A stretch of 64,000 nt of DNA from Oscillospiraceae bacterium (GTDB lineage: Bacteria; Bacillota; Clostridia; Oscillospirales; Ruminococcaceae): NCBI GenBank assembly GCA_018110825.1, contig JAGBCL010000095.1, positions 310,001 to 374,000 on the forward strand. The letters run 5' to 3'. Below the pieces are notes generated by a model. The model saw only the letters and a program-made list of their open reading frames with translations, did no database searches and was not told the DNA's origin. The translations under genes and the position numbers were made by a program. Every line of letters begins with the position of its first letter. Position 1 is the first letter of the stretch. This document shows positions 51,376 to 60,384 of the stretch, one piece after another.

Positions 51376-52479
51376 ATGATCGATACATTTGTATGCACCC
51401 ACTGCGGCGAGCAATGGGATATTGAAGACAGACACAACTTTGACGGTGCAGAACTTTGCCCCGATTGTTTCCACGAGGAAACTGTAGTCTGCGAGCACTG
51501 TGGCAGACGCATTTGGGCAGACAATGCAGTTGACAGCGATAGAGTTCTTTGCGAACGCTGCTATGACGATTACTACGTTAACTGTGAGGGGTGTGGTAGA
51601 ACCCTTCATAACGATGACGCATACTACTTCGACGATGGCAATGACTATCCCTATTGCCACAACTGTTACGAGCAGCGTTGCAGTGGAGAGTACATCCACG
51701 ATTACAGCTTCAAGCCTGAACCAATTTTCTATGGTGACGGAAACCGATATTTCGGTGTTGAACTTGAAATTGACGAAGGCGGACACGATGATGGCAATGC
51801 GGAGAAGCTTACCGATATTGCCAACACCATCGATGAGAAACGTATCTACATAAAGCACGATGGAAGTCTTAACGATGGTATGGAGATTGTTACACACCCT
51901 ATGAGTTTGGAGTACCACCTCAACGAGATGCCTTGGGAGAATGTAATGTCAAAGGCAATAAAGATGGGGTATCTGTCACACAAAACCAACACTTGCGGAC
52001 TCCATATTCATATCAACAGGAGTACATTCGGCAGTAGCCACGAAGAACAGGAAGAACGCATTTCAAGAGTGCTGTTTTTCGTTGAACGCTTTTGGCAGGA
52101 ACTCCTTAAATTCTCACGAAGAACCGAAGGACAGCTTGCACGCTGGGCGGCAAGATACGGAATCAAGGAAAGCCCTAAAGCTACTCTTGACAATGCGAAG
52201 AAGAATTACTCGGGAAGATATACCTGCGTAAATCTGACGAATTATCATACTATTGAGTTCCGCATATTCCGTGGTACTCTGAAGTACAGCACCTTAGTTG
52301 CCACGCTTCAGCTTGTCAACAAAATCTGCGATATTGCTATTAGTATGTCAGACGGAGAACTGACTTCGTTGAATTGGTGCGATTTCGTATCAAGTATTGA
52401 TGAGCCTGAGCTTATTAACTATCTGAAAGAGCGCAGGCTCTATGTAAATGAACCTGTAGAATGTGAGGAGGATGTATAA
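51376..52479 (+). CDS. Amidoligase-family protein with zinc-binding N terminus
   Basis: This 367-aa protein starts at ATG 51376 after AAGGAGG. The first 110 residues hold four Cys-pair zinc motifs (CTHCGEQW, CPDCF, CEHCGRR, CERCYDDYYVNCEGCGR, CHNCY). The rest is the Amidoligase_2 fold: FGVELEID, HDGSLNDGMEIVTHP, TCGLHIHINRS and HTIEFRIFRGTL. These ATP-dependent carboxylate-amine ligases are related to glutamine synthetase and are predicted to modify peptides or make small amides. Its stop overlaps the start of the class II amidotransferase gene, which could supply ammonia. Confidence 0.9.
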   Translation: MIDTFVCTHCGEQWDIEDRHNFDGAELCPDCFHEETVVCEHCGRRIWADNAVDSDRVLCERCYDDYYVNCEGCGRTLHNDDAYYFDDGNDYPYCHNCYEQRCSGEYIHDYSFKPEPIFYGDGNRYFGVELEIDEGGHDDGNAEKLTDIANTIDEKRIYIKHDGSLNDGMEIVTHPMSLEYHLNEMPWENVMSKAIKMGYLSHKTNTCGLHIHINRSTFGSSHEEQEERISRVLFFVERFWQELLKFSRRTEGQLARWAARYGIKESPKATLDNAKKNYSGRYTCVNLTNYHTIEFRIFRGTLKYSTLVATLQLVNKICDIAISMSDGELTSLNWCDFVSSIDEPELINYLKERRLYVNEPVECEEDV

Positions 52480-53417
52480 TGTGCTGCTTATTTGGACTTA
52501 TTGACTATGGTAACGTATTTTCGGCAAGGGAAAAGAATAAGATTATCAAGATACTTTCGACAGAATGTGAAGCACGTGGAACTGATGCGACAGGCATTGC
52601 TTTCAATACGCACACAGGACTTCATATCTACAAGCGTCCGTTAGCGGCTCATCAGCTTTGGTATCGCATTCCCGAGAATGCCAATATCATTATGGGACAT
52701 ACCCGAATGACTACCCAAGGCAGTGAGAAGCTTAACTACAACAACCACCCGTTTCCAGGTCATGTTGACAAGATGAACTTTGCACTTGCTCACAATGGAG
52801 TTCTGCATAACGATTTCCATATAAGGGAAAGTGAAAAGCTTCCACATACACATATCCAAACTGACAGCTATGTTGCCGTGCAGCTTATTGAGAAAGAAAA
52901 CACCCTTGGTTTCGATGCCATTCGTAAGATGGCTGAAAAGACCAAGGGTTCTTTCTGTTATACGGTGTTGGACGATAGGAATAACCTGTACTTCGTAAAG
53001 GGTGACAATCCGCTTGCGATATACAAATTCAATGGGTTCTATATATACGCAAGCACTGATGAAATTCTGATGAGGGCAATAAAGAAGCTGGGATATGTGA
53101 ATTACAGCAAGGTCAATGTTGCCTGCGGTGATATTCTGCGTATCAATTCTTACGGAGCAATCGAGGTGCAGCAGTTTGAGTTTCCTGATACTTACGGAGA
53201 TTACTACGGCTTTTTTCACCCCGCGGCATACGATGATAGCGCAATCGAAATGCTGACGGAGTATGCCGGTTACTTTGGGATAAACGAGGAGGACGTGGTA
53301 ATGCTGTATGACTACGGCTATGACGAGTTTGATATTGAGTGTATGCTTTATGAGCCAGCGGAGATGCAGAGATGTATTGAAGAACTGCGGATGATGGAAC
53401 TTGTGCTAAAAGAATAG
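52479..53417 (+). CDS. Class II glutamine amidotransferase
   Basis: This 312-aa protein starts at ATG 52479, overlapping the previous stop by 1 nt. An N-terminal Cys nucleophile (MCCLFGL), RGTDATG, GHTRMTTQG, the NNHPF phrase and LAHNGVLHN define the Ntn-type glutaminase domain (about 1-190). A C-terminal extension is acidic and helical, ending in EELRMMELVLKE. It would release ammonia from glutamine. Coupling to the amidoligase gene is the arrangement expected of a two-part amide-forming pathway acting on a peptide or metabolite. The substrate is unknown. Confidence 0.92.
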   Translation: MCCLFGLIDYGNVFSAREKNKIIKILSTECEARGTDATGIAFNTHTGLHIYKRPLAAHQLWYRIPENANIIMGHTRMTTQGSEKLNYNNHPFPGHVDKMNFALAHNGVLHNDFHIRESEKLPHTHIQTDSYVAVQLIEKENTLGFDAIRKMAEKTKGSFCYTVLDDRNNLYFVKGDNPLAIYKFNGFYIYASTDEILMRAIKKLGYVNYSKVNVACGDILRINSYGAIEVQQFEFPDTYGDYYGFFHPAAYDDSAIEMLTEYAGYFGINEEDVVMLYDYGYDEFDIECMLYEPAEMQRCIEELRMMELVLKE

Positions 53418-53449
53418 CCAGCTTATTACTTTGCAATAAGCTGGCTATT
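53413..53449 (+). terminator. Terminator after the amidotransferase gene
   Basis: A perfect 15-bp stem (53413-53427 with 53435-53449) overlaps the stop codon. Confidence 0.85.
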
Positions 53450-53456
53450 CCTAAAT

Positions 53457-53520
53457 GTCCCGATAGGGTTGGTCTTGGTTGTGGAACGTGCCACAATTTG
53501 GATTTCAACTCTATCGGGAC
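53457..53520. other. Long two-stem hairpin upstream of the resolvase gene
   Basis: GTCCCGATAGGGTTG (53457-53471) pairs with CAACTCTATCGGGAC (53506-53520), 15 positions with one G-U. Inside, TTGTGG pairs with CCACAA around AACGTG. It could be a resolution or attachment site, an RNA element in the resolvase leader, or an anti-terminator. Confidence 0.55.
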
Positions 53521-53595
53521 TATTTATGCTTGATTTTTTGAGTGCCGTTGAAGTGTAGTCTAAAGGGACGCCTTAGCGGTAGGTAGGAGGTATTT

Positions 53596-54165
53596 ATGAA
53601 GGTTGGTTACATAAGAGTTTCCACTGAGGAACAAAACACGGCTCGACAGGAGGTTCTGATGGAACAGCTTGAAGTCGAGAAAATTTACATTGACAAACTT
53701 TCGGGTAAATCTAAAGACAGACCACAGCTTAAAGCTATGCTCGGTTTCGTGCGTACGGGTGACACGGTTATTGTTGAGTCAATCTCACGATTTGCAAGGA
53801 ACACCCGTGACCTGCTTGAGCTTATTGATTTGCTTACTGAAAAGGGTGTAGAGTTTATCAGCAAGAAGGAAAGCATTGATACTGCTACACCTGCTGGAAA
53901 GTTTATGCTCACGGTATTTGCTGCTGTTGCCGAACTTGAACGTGGTTACATCCTCGACAGACAGAAAGAAGGCATAGCCATTGCAAAGACCAAAGGCAAA
54001 TACACGGGCAGAAAATCCAAAGCTGTTGATGAGCAGCTTTGGAACGAATTGTATCGAAAGTGGCAGAACGGCGAGGTTACTGCGGTTGAGTTTATGCGTA
54101 AGGTTGGTCTTAGCAAGAGCGTGTTTTATAGGAGGGTGAAGAGAGAAAACGGAACCACGCCATAG
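53596..54165 (+). CDS. Resolvase/invertase-type small serine recombinase
   Basis: This 189-aa protein starts at ATG 53596 after GTAGGAGG. The catalytic domain (residues 1-135) has Ser9 in GYIRVSTEEQ and the conserved ESISRFARNTRDLLEL. The end is a Hin/Tn3-type helix-turn-helix (about 145-185, VGLSKSVFYRRVKRENG). It resolves cointegrates or inverts DNA at sites usually just upstream of its own gene, where the hairpin at 53457-53520 lies. It marks the right end of the mobile cargo before the second XRE/kinase cassette. Confidence 0.95.
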   Translation: MKVGYIRVSTEEQNTARQEVLMEQLEVEKIYIDKLSGKSKDRPQLKAMLGFVRTGDTVIVESISRFARNTRDLLELIDLLTEKGVEFISKKESIDTATPAGKFMLTVFAAVAELERGYILDRQKEGIAIAKTKGKYTGRKSKAVDEQLWNELYRKWQNGEVTAVEFMRKVGLSKSVFYRRVKRENGTTP

Positions 54166-54179
54166 AGTGTGGTTCCGTT
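54148..54179. terminator. Bidirectional terminator between convergent genes
   Basis: AACGGAACCAC (54148-54158) pairs with GTGGTTCCGTT (54169-54179) and overlaps the resolvase stop. The XRE2 gene converges from the right. Confidence 0.82.
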
Positions 54180-54189
54180 GAACAAATTA

Positions 54190-54540
54190 TCATTTCTTAT
54201 ATATTTCGGCAATACCTTCAACGATTTCTGCAATCTTCACAGCAGACTCATCGTCAATTCCTGCAAGAGCGGTTTCAATACGGTGGAGAGCTTCTCCCGA
54301 AGTTGGCTTTACCTCAATTTCAAAATTCAGCAGTTCATAGACAGGTATTTTCAGACCGCCGCAGATTTTGCTGAGAGTATCAATTGTGGGACACTTCTCA
54401 CCTCTTTCGATTTTACCCAGATATGCAGGGTGCATACCCGAATTCAGAGCAAGACTTTCCTGACTCAATCCTCGTTCTGCACGAAAATCACGAATTCTTG
54501 CACCAACCTTTATTGCCAGTTCTTCACGTTCAATACTCAT
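54190..54540 (-). CDS. XRE-family regulator (XRE2, copy B)
   Basis: This 116-aa protein is nearly identical to the product at 19313 (differences include Ala/Ile near the start and Glu/Asn in the middle). The same helix-turn-helix IRDFRAERGLSQESLALNSG is present. The gene and its partner XRE1 lie on the minus strand in the same order as copy A, so the pair was duplicated and inverted as a unit. Upstream it keeps the paired AAAGATATT elements. Confidence 0.92.
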   Translation of the reverse strand: MSIEREELAIKVGARIRDFRAERGLSQESLALNSGMHPAYLGKIERGEKCPTIDTLSKICGGLKIPVYELLNFEIEVKPTSGEALHRIETALAGIDDESAVKIAEIVEGIAEIYKK

Positions 54541-54601
54541 ATTACACCGCCAATCCGTTCTTTAGATATTATTACTTTATACCCTATCGGTTATTTATTC
54601 A

Positions 54602-54636
54602 AATATCTTTATGGTGTATAATTTAATATCTTTAAG
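54602..54636 (-). promoter_or_regulatory. Paired AAAGATATT elements upstream of XRE2 copy B
   Basis: On the minus strand CCTTAAAGATATT (54636-54624) and AAAGATATT (54610-54602) repeat the layout at 19217-19252. ATAGGGTATAAAGT follows in both copies as the probable -10 region. Retention of both elements in the two copies indicates a functional operator. Confidence 0.6.
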
Positions 54637-54680
54637 GATTGACTCAATGTAAAAAATACTGCATTATTTACATAGGCAGT

Positions 54681-55112
54681 TTATTCGATTATTTTTAAAT
54701 GCTGTTCATAAAGAGAAGCGTTCATTTCGTCAAAGTTGTGTCTATGCTGGACGGAAAAAATTATCGCAGCATCTCTTGTATCACGGGCATAAAGTGGACG
54801 CTGACCTGCATATTTAAGCAAGTCCTGAATTCCTTTAAAATCAAGTTTCATTCCTATTGCAATTGCAATAAGCTTATCTCTTGACGGTGTTTTCTTGCCC
54901 TCAAAAATCTGGTACACATATGCACGATTAAGGTTGGTACGTTTGATAATCTGTGATTTTTTACAGCCTGTTTTTTCAAGCAAATGTTCAAGGTAATCAG
55001 CAAGGTTTGCTTCAGCTATAAGAGTATTAGCATTCTTTTCAAGATAATCACTGAAATTGTTGATTTCCAATAGTTGATTTTCAAGATTATCTGTTTTTAT
55101 TTTCTCTTTCAT
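54681..55112 (-). CDS. XRE-like helix-turn-helix protein (XRE1, copy B)
   Basis: This 143-aa paralogue of the product at 18749 shares the DNA-binding helix (TNLNRAYVYQIFEGKK), the acidic N-terminal helix and the C-terminal tail YARDTRDAAIIFSVQH. It lies 92 bp from the divergently transcribed kinase gene, so its promoter region is shared with it. This makes the kinase a likely target. It is less conserved than XRE2. Confidence 0.85.
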   Translation of the reverse strand: MKEKIKTDNLENQLLEINNFSDYLEKNANTLIAEANLADYLEHLLEKTGCKKSQIIKRTNLNRAYVYQIFEGKKTPSRDKLIAIAIGMKLDFKGIQDLLKYAGQRPLYARDTRDAAIIFSVQHRHNFDEMNASLYEQHLKIIE

Positions 55113-55203
55113 AGTTATCCCCCGATATTTGCTTTTAGAAAAAAATTATGCTATTATAATAACATCCAAAAAGAAAAAAATCAACTGGTTTAAGGATTTT
55201 AGT

Positions 55204-56877
55204 ATGACATATAAAATTATAAAAGAGCTTGACAATGATGAAAACAGTGTTGTTGAGCTTATTGAAGACACGGGAGGAAAACGTTTTGTACGGCGTATTA
55301 TGCGTGGCAAGGTTGATGTTTATCTTACTTTGCATAAGCTGTTACATCGCTTTCTTCCCAAAATTGAAGCCGCAGAATTTGACGGTGAAAATACTGTTAT
55401 AGTTGAAGAATATATTGAAAATATCGGGGATTTGTCCTGTCTTGACGGTGAATGTGAAATTATAAATGCTTTCTGTGAACTGTGTGAGGTGCTGAATTTT
55501 ATTCACGGTCAGGGTATTATCCACCGTGATATAAAGCCGTCAAATGTACTTGTGGCAAATGACGGACATATTCGCCTTATTGACTTTGATGCGGCAAGAC
55601 GGTATAAGGAAGAGTCCTCGAACGATACACGCTATCTCGGCACAAAAGGCTACGCCGCACCTGAGCAGTTCGGGTTCGCTCAGACTGATTTTACTGCGGA
55701 TATTTATGCGCTGGGTGTAACAATGAAAACTGTTATGGGCAGTCTTGCGCAAAGCAGGAAATATCGTGATACAATACGAAAATGTACAGAGTTTGACCCT
55801 GTGAACAGGTATCAAAGTGCGTCGGCAGTAAGACGAAGCCTGCGGTTCGGCAAAGTGCGGACAGCTGTTGGAATTGCGGTCACTGTGGTGCTTCTGACTG
55901 GTACGGCGGTGCTTATTTTAGCACTGAACGGATTTGGGGATACTGATGAAAATATTTCGGTTGACACAACAACGGCTTTGACGGCTGTTACGGAAGTAGT
56001 GTCGGAAGGCGTGTACGAATTTGTTTCTCCAAGTGAAGAGAACAAAACGGAAGCTGCCGCAAATGGTCATATCAGAGATACCGATTTGGAGGGACGTTGG
56101 ATTACGGTAGAGGAGCTTGATGACTTCGGACAGGAAGCTATTGAGCAATGGATTGACGAAGAAAGTGACACTTTTCTATATGATGATACCCTTGACCTTC
56201 AATATATGGACTTTTACTACGGCGGCACATATTACGCATATTATTTATTTCACTCGGAAACGAACAACTGGAATTACGGAGAAATCAAATACAATACTTC
56301 TTACGACGTTGAAAATACGTTGTCCTACTATATTTACCGCATTGACGGAGAGGATTGCTTATTCCTTGAAAAGAAAGATGATAATGGCTGTTATGTGCTG
56401 AAAAAGGACGTCAGGGAATATGTTTCGCCTCAGGACTCCTCAAGGATTGCAGATGTTATATATGATATTCCCGAAACGGATGAGTACGGAAATGTTAAAT
56501 ATCACAGCAGTCTTACCGAAGAATATGAATTCGTCAATGACCCTGACCTGATTGGCAAATGGGTCGGAGTGGACTATATTGATGCATATGATGTGACATG
56601 GATTTATGACAAGAACATGGACACTGCTGATTTATGGTACAAAAAAATTGATTTCAGAGACGACGGCAGCTGTACATATTATCTCGGTGAGGATATGGAG
56701 CAGGCTGACCATAGGTGGACATACGGGCTGGTGATTCTTGAAGAGGGCACTGATATAAAGAGCTATATGATTTATAATATCAACGGTGAGGAGTATCTTT
56801 ATATTGAAGACAGAGTCAGCAATCCTTCAGCTCTGAACGGCTATGAAATTGGATATTATATTTTCAAAAGGGGATAA
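55204..56877 (+). CDS. Transmembrane Ser/Thr protein kinase with two secreted modules (copy B)
   Basis: This 557-aa protein starts at ATG 55204; the 25 upstream in-frame codons lack a ribosome site. The kinase domain (about 1-215) closely matches copy A: GIIHRDIKPSN, LIDFDAAR and YAAPEQFG, and again FVRRIM at the beta-3 strand, where Lys is expected. A membrane span lies at about 221-241. The secreted part has a shorter linker than copy A and the same two modules (LEGRWITVEELDD with NYGEIKY; LIGKWVGVDYIDA with WTYGLVIL and EEYLYIED). A likely -10 TATAAT lies at 55155-55160. Confidence 0.88.
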   Translation: MTYKIIKELDNDENSVVELIEDTGGKRFVRRIMRGKVDVYLTLHKLLHRFLPKIEAAEFDGENTVIVEEYIENIGDLSCLDGECEIINAFCELCEVLNFIHGQGIIHRDIKPSNVLVANDGHIRLIDFDAARRYKEESSNDTRYLGTKGYAAPEQFGFAQTDFTADIYALGVTMKTVMGSLAQSRKYRDTIRKCTEFDPVNRYQSASAVRRSLRFGKVRTAVGIAVTVVLLTGTAVLILALNGFGDTDENISVDTTTALTAVTEVVSEGVYEFVSPSEENKTEAAANGHIRDTDLEGRWITVEELDDFGQEAIEQWIDEESDTFLYDDTLDLQYMDFYYGGTYYAYYLFHSETNNWNYGEIKYNTSYDVENTLSYYIYRIDGEDCLFLEKKDDNGCYVLKKDVREYVSPQDSSRIADVIYDIPETDEYGNVKYHSSLTEEYEFVNDPDLIGKWVGVDYIDAYDVTWIYDKNMDTADLWYKKIDFRDDGSCTYYLGEDMEQADHRWTYGLVILEEGTDIKSYMIYNINGEEYLYIEDRVSNPSALNGYEIGYYIFKRG

Positions 56878-56909
56878 AAGTATAGCTGACAGCTAACCAA
56901 AAAATATTT

Positions 56910-56953
56910 AAAATCGTGTATGCTATTTAATAATAAAGCATACACGATTTTTT
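56910..56953 (+). terminator. Conserved palindromic spacer and terminator after kinase copy B
   Basis: AAATCGTGTATGCT (56911-56924) pairs with AGCATACACGATTT (56937-56950), then TTTTT. The corresponding spacer after kinase copy A (27619-27658) keeps the outer AAAATCGT/ACGATTTT. An AGCTGNCAGCT palindrome precedes both. Confidence 0.75.
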
Positions 56954-56966
56954 GTGGAGTGATGTT

Positions 56967-57152
56967 ATGAAGGATGAAATACAAATAAACAAGTTTTTTG
57001 ATAATCTCAGTTCAATTGCACAACAGCTTGAATTAATGGTGGAGAATGGTACACCGCTTCCTGAGGGGGCGGCGGAGAAAGTTGCGGAGTTTAATGATGT
57101 TATACAGCGGTTGGAAGAAAAGTCGGCGCCACTCAGAAATCACAGTCCCTAA
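56967..57152 (+). CDS. 61-aa conserved small protein following the kinase (copy B)
   Basis: It starts at ATG 56967 after TGGAGTG. The body (INKFFDNLSSIAQQLELMVE, then AEKVAEFNDVIQRLEEKS) is about 75% identical to the 57-aa product at 27678. Kinase plus this small protein is a conserved pair in the window. The CCTAAA operator of the next operon overlaps its stop codon. Confidence 0.75.
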   Translation: MKDEIQINKFFDNLSSIAQQLELMVENGTPLPEGAAEKVAEFNDVIQRLEEKSAPLRNHSP

Positions 57153-57208
57153 AGTTGTTATTTTCGAATACCTTTAGAGTTGACATGTCAAGACCTAAGT
57201 GGTATAAT
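57148..57208 (+). promoter_or_regulatory. Promoter with palindromic operator, matching 19771-19831
   Basis: CCTAAAGTTG and TACCTTTAGA form a partial inverted repeat (6-bp core CTAAAG/CTTTAG) with the same 10-11-10 spacing as at 19771. The promoter is TTGACA (57180-57185), 17 bp, TATAAT (57203-57208). The stretches AAGACCT and GTGGTATAATAT are shared with the other promoter, so both operons likely answer to the same repressor. Confidence 0.75.
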
Positions 57209-57251
57209 ATGACGTAGAAAATTATCAAAATTTATAAATTCAGGTGACTTT

Positions 57252-57602
57252 ATGTCGGGAAAAATATGGATAAAGCTAATGAAAATCGGTGCAAAGCTTG
57301 GCTGTCATCAACGTGCTGACAGGAGCTTTTTTATAAAAGATTGTCAATATCCTGTTTGCGCAAGATGCATGGGAATGCATATAGGATATGTTATTGCGGG
57401 TATATCTGCTTTCCTTTATATTCTTCCAATCTGGTACTGTATTATTTTATGCGGAATAATGTTTCTTGATTGGCTGATACAGTTCTTGAAAATCAGAGAG
57501 TCAAACAACATAAGACGACTTATTACAGGAATAATCGGCGGATATGGTGTGTTGACACTTGAAATTAATGTGATAATTTTCTTAATATCTTTCATTAAAT
57601 GA
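57252..57602 (+). CDS. DUF2085 membrane protein
   Basis: This 116-aa protein starts at ATG 57252 after CAGGTGA. It has the DUF2085 signature LGCHQRADRSFF and PVCARCMGMHIG, then three membrane spans (about 45-63, 65-80 and 92-113). The conserved His and Cys residues suggest metal binding; the function of the family is unknown. It is the first gene of the operon behind the shared operator and is 16 nt from the TPR protein gene. Confidence 0.88.
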   Translation: MSGKIWIKLMKIGAKLGCHQRADRSFFIKDCQYPVCARCMGMHIGYVIAGISAFLYILPIWYCIILCGIMFLDWLIQFLKIRESNNIRRLITGIIGGYGVLTLEINVIIFLISFIK

Positions 57603-57618
57603 AAATGGAGGGGTATAT

Positions 57619-60372
57619 ATGAAATGTCCGAATTGTAATTCGGAAAATGTAAGCTTTATTTCTAATATGCAAAAAAGAGGTTTCAGTGTTGCTGATGCTT
57701 GTTGTGGTTGGCTTCTGTTTCACAACTGGATAGGTATTCTTTGTGGTGCAATAGGTGCAAATAAAACAAAGACCCAGGACTATTGGGTGTGCAACAATTG
57801 CGGAAGAAAGTTTCAGGCTAAACAGATGCAGAAATACAACAAGCAGTTTATCAATCAGGAAACGTCCACTCCGCAGATTGAAGAAAAGACTAAACAGGAA
57901 CAGCAATCTCCAATTGCTGTTCGCAGTATAACAGACCCAAAGACTTATGTTGAAAGAACCGCGTCATATAGCGGAAGTTTGTCTGTCGAGGCTCTTCTTA
58001 AACGTGCAATGCTTTATCTTGAAGATAGTGAATGGGAAAAAGCATATGAATACGCTGAAAATGCACTTGATGTTGACGCAGAATGTGCAGAGGCGTATCT
58101 GACTAAATTTCTTGCTGAATATAATATCAACAGTGCAGATGATATTCCGTCTGAATGCGAAGAAATGCTGATGGAAATCGAATCACTTACCGAGCTTACT
58201 TCTTATGGAAAGGCAATGAGATTTGCAGACGATGAGCTTAAAGCGAAGCTTGAGGGATATAATAATGAAACCATCTATCGTTTTGCTGCTAATTTGCAGG
58301 ATAAGTCGGGATTAGGAACAGATATTCCTGCTCAGCTGAAAGAAACGATACGTCTTTTCCGTTCAATTTCAGGATATAAGGACGCTGACGAAAAGGCTGA
58401 GAAATGCAAGGAAAAAATACGAATTTACGAAAACGGAGTAAACAGAGAAAATTATAAAAAGGCCTGTGACCTTCTTAAAGAAGCTGAAAAGGGCGGAGAA
58501 TATCAGATTGCTAATTACATAAATGCTGTAAAGCAGTTTAAAGAATGCGGTAATTATTCCGATGCTGTCGATAAATACATTGAATGCAGAGAAGCGATGT
58601 ACAACATTGCGGATGAACTTAGCAACAATCCGACAAGCATTCATGATATTGATAATGCAATTTTGCTTTTCCAGAACACGTTTGGATATAAGGACTCTGT
58701 TGCAAGAAGTAATAAGCTTGAAGAGAATAGGGACGATATTTGGCATGAACAACGCAAGAAGGAGTTTGATAAAGCCGTTGCACCTATGAAAAATGTATTT
58801 GATAAAGGCTTGACAGCGGTAAAAAATAAATATAATTCACACAAAAAGGTTATAAATGTTTCTGCTTGTATTATAGTGGCAATTATTATTTTGGCAATAA
58901 CAATTCCATTTGTAATTGAAAAAGTCAAGGTAAGTAATTCTTATAATCAAGCTACACATCTGTTGGATGAAGGAAATTATGCTGAGGCAAGCAAAATTTT
59001 TGAGAGTCTGGGGGATTACAAGGATTCAAAGCAACTTACTTTGAAATCTATATATCAGAGTGCACTAAAGTTGATTGAAGAAAAGAACTACAGTGAAGCT
59101 AGTGAACTTTTATTTAGTCTTGGCGATTATGAAGATTCGAAAAATCTTGCTTTGGAATCAACTTATCAGAATGCTCTTAAATTAGCAGATGAGAAAGAGT
59201 ACAGTGATGCTATTAACGAGTTTGGTAAAATTTTGAATTACAGAAACTCCGCTATGCTTTATGACAAATATGAAGATTATGCTGAAGCATATCAATTTGT
59301 TGAAAATGGTGATTTTTCTAAGGCAATAACAGCATTTGAAAAAATAGGTGACGAGGAAATGGTTAATGAGGTAGCTTATGCGTATGCCTCAGAATTGTAT
59401 AATGATCAAAATTATAAATTAGCTCAAATCTATTTTGAAAAAGCACTTGATTATAAGGACACAAATAAAAAGCTGGAAGAAATAGATGCAATTATAAAAG
59501 ATGAGAAACAAGCTCAAGAACTTCAGGTAGCTTATGACGAAGCTGTTAATTTAATGGAATGTGGTAGTTATAAAGAGGCAACGGAAGCATTCCAGGATTT
59601 AGGTGATTATAAGGATTCTGCTGAAAAAGCTAAGGAAGCTGAAAAGCTTTATCAGGACAGTTTGCCTAAAACAATTGATGGTGCAGCAGAAGAAGTTAAA
59701 TCAAAATTTAATTTTGATGGAGGTGTTCTTGAATATAGTGGATATACATATTACAGAGTAATTGATGGTTATTTAGATATATATAATAACATCGGAAATT
59801 TTAATTTGATTTTAGAGGAAGGTTCAACGGTTGAACTTGATATCGAAAAAGGACTTTCTAAACTTACAGTGTCACCCGAAGTGGATAATGCTACTTTTTA
59901 TAGTACCTATCCTTCTATGGTATTAGATGAATATTCATATACCAGTTATTATGATTACAGAGTTTATTCTGTAGCTTTAGTGGATAAGTATTTATTTGTT
60001 ACATCAGAATATACTTGCAATAACACGGGAGCTTGGGATTTGTCATGGATAATACCTGAATATAAAACGATAATATTTGATACAGTAACAGGCAAAGAGG
60101 TTCAACTTGATGAAATAGCTGATACTTCTAAGCTGAAGGAATATGCGTATGAGTATGCTGTCAATGACGTGTACAACAGTTCATATGATGCCACTTATAA
60201 CTGGAAAGAAAACTTATATTACGATACATGGTATGAAGATGATGAATGCTGGAGTGTAAGTGATGGTTCTCTTGAAGTAATTTATAATAATATTATTGAA
60301 GGGATGTCATATTATGAATGCAGAGTATGTGTTCATATCCCGATAAACATTTTTAAATCCTGTTTCTACTAA
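57619..60372 (+). CDS. Zinc-ribbon membrane protein with TPR-like repeats (copy B, long form)
   Basis: This 917-aa protein starts at ATG 57619 after TGGAGGGG. The N terminus has a split zinc ribbon (CPNCNSENV, CNNCGRKF) with a hydrophobic insertion between the pairs. Cytoplasmic helical repeats span about 110-390, and a membrane span lies at about 412-434. The extracellular TPR-like repeats share EASKIFESLGDYKDSKQLTL with copy A. A C-terminal beta-rich domain follows (about 690-917). It has an extra cytoplasmic repeat array that copy A lacks. It is the last protein gene before the 3' end of ssrA. Confidence 0.82.
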   Translation: MKCPNCNSENVSFISNMQKRGFSVADACCGWLLFHNWIGILCGAIGANKTKTQDYWVCNNCGRKFQAKQMQKYNKQFINQETSTPQIEEKTKQEQQSPIAVRSITDPKTYVERTASYSGSLSVEALLKRAMLYLEDSEWEKAYEYAENALDVDAECAEAYLTKFLAEYNINSADDIPSECEEMLMEIESLTELTSYGKAMRFADDELKAKLEGYNNETIYRFAANLQDKSGLGTDIPAQLKETIRLFRSISGYKDADEKAEKCKEKIRIYENGVNRENYKKACDLLKEAEKGGEYQIANYINAVKQFKECGNYSDAVDKYIECREAMYNIADELSNNPTSIHDIDNAILLFQNTFGYKDSVARSNKLEENRDDIWHEQRKKEFDKAVAPMKNVFDKGLTAVKNKYNSHKKVINVSACIIVAIIILAITIPFVIEKVKVSNSYNQATHLLDEGNYAEASKIFESLGDYKDSKQLTLKSIYQSALKLIEEKNYSEASELLFSLGDYEDSKNLALESTYQNALKLADEKEYSDAINEFGKILNYRNSAMLYDKYEDYAEAYQFVENGDFSKAITAFEKIGDEEMVNEVAYAYASELYNDQNYKLAQIYFEKALDYKDTNKKLEEIDAIIKDEKQAQELQVAYDEAVNLMECGSYKEATEAFQDLGDYKDSAEKAKEAEKLYQDSLPKTIDGAAEEVKSKFNFDGGVLEYSGYTYYRVIDGYLDIYNNIGNFNLILEEGSTVELDIEKGLSKLTVSPEVDNATFYSTYPSMVLDEYSYTSYYDYRVYSVALVDKYLFVTSEYTCNNTGAWDLSWIIPEYKTIIFDTVTGKEVQLDEIADTSKLKEYAYEYAVNDVYNSSYDATYNWKENLYYDTWYEDDECWSVSDGSLEVIYNNIIEGMSYYECRVCVHIPINIFKSCFY

Positions 60373-60384
60373 TTAACAAATCCT

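Noticed and set aside
43668-54165. A complete conjugative element
   Set aside because: Recombinases, a Rep-like protein and excisionase-like proteins are present, but no relaxase, coupling protein or type IV secretion gene was seen.
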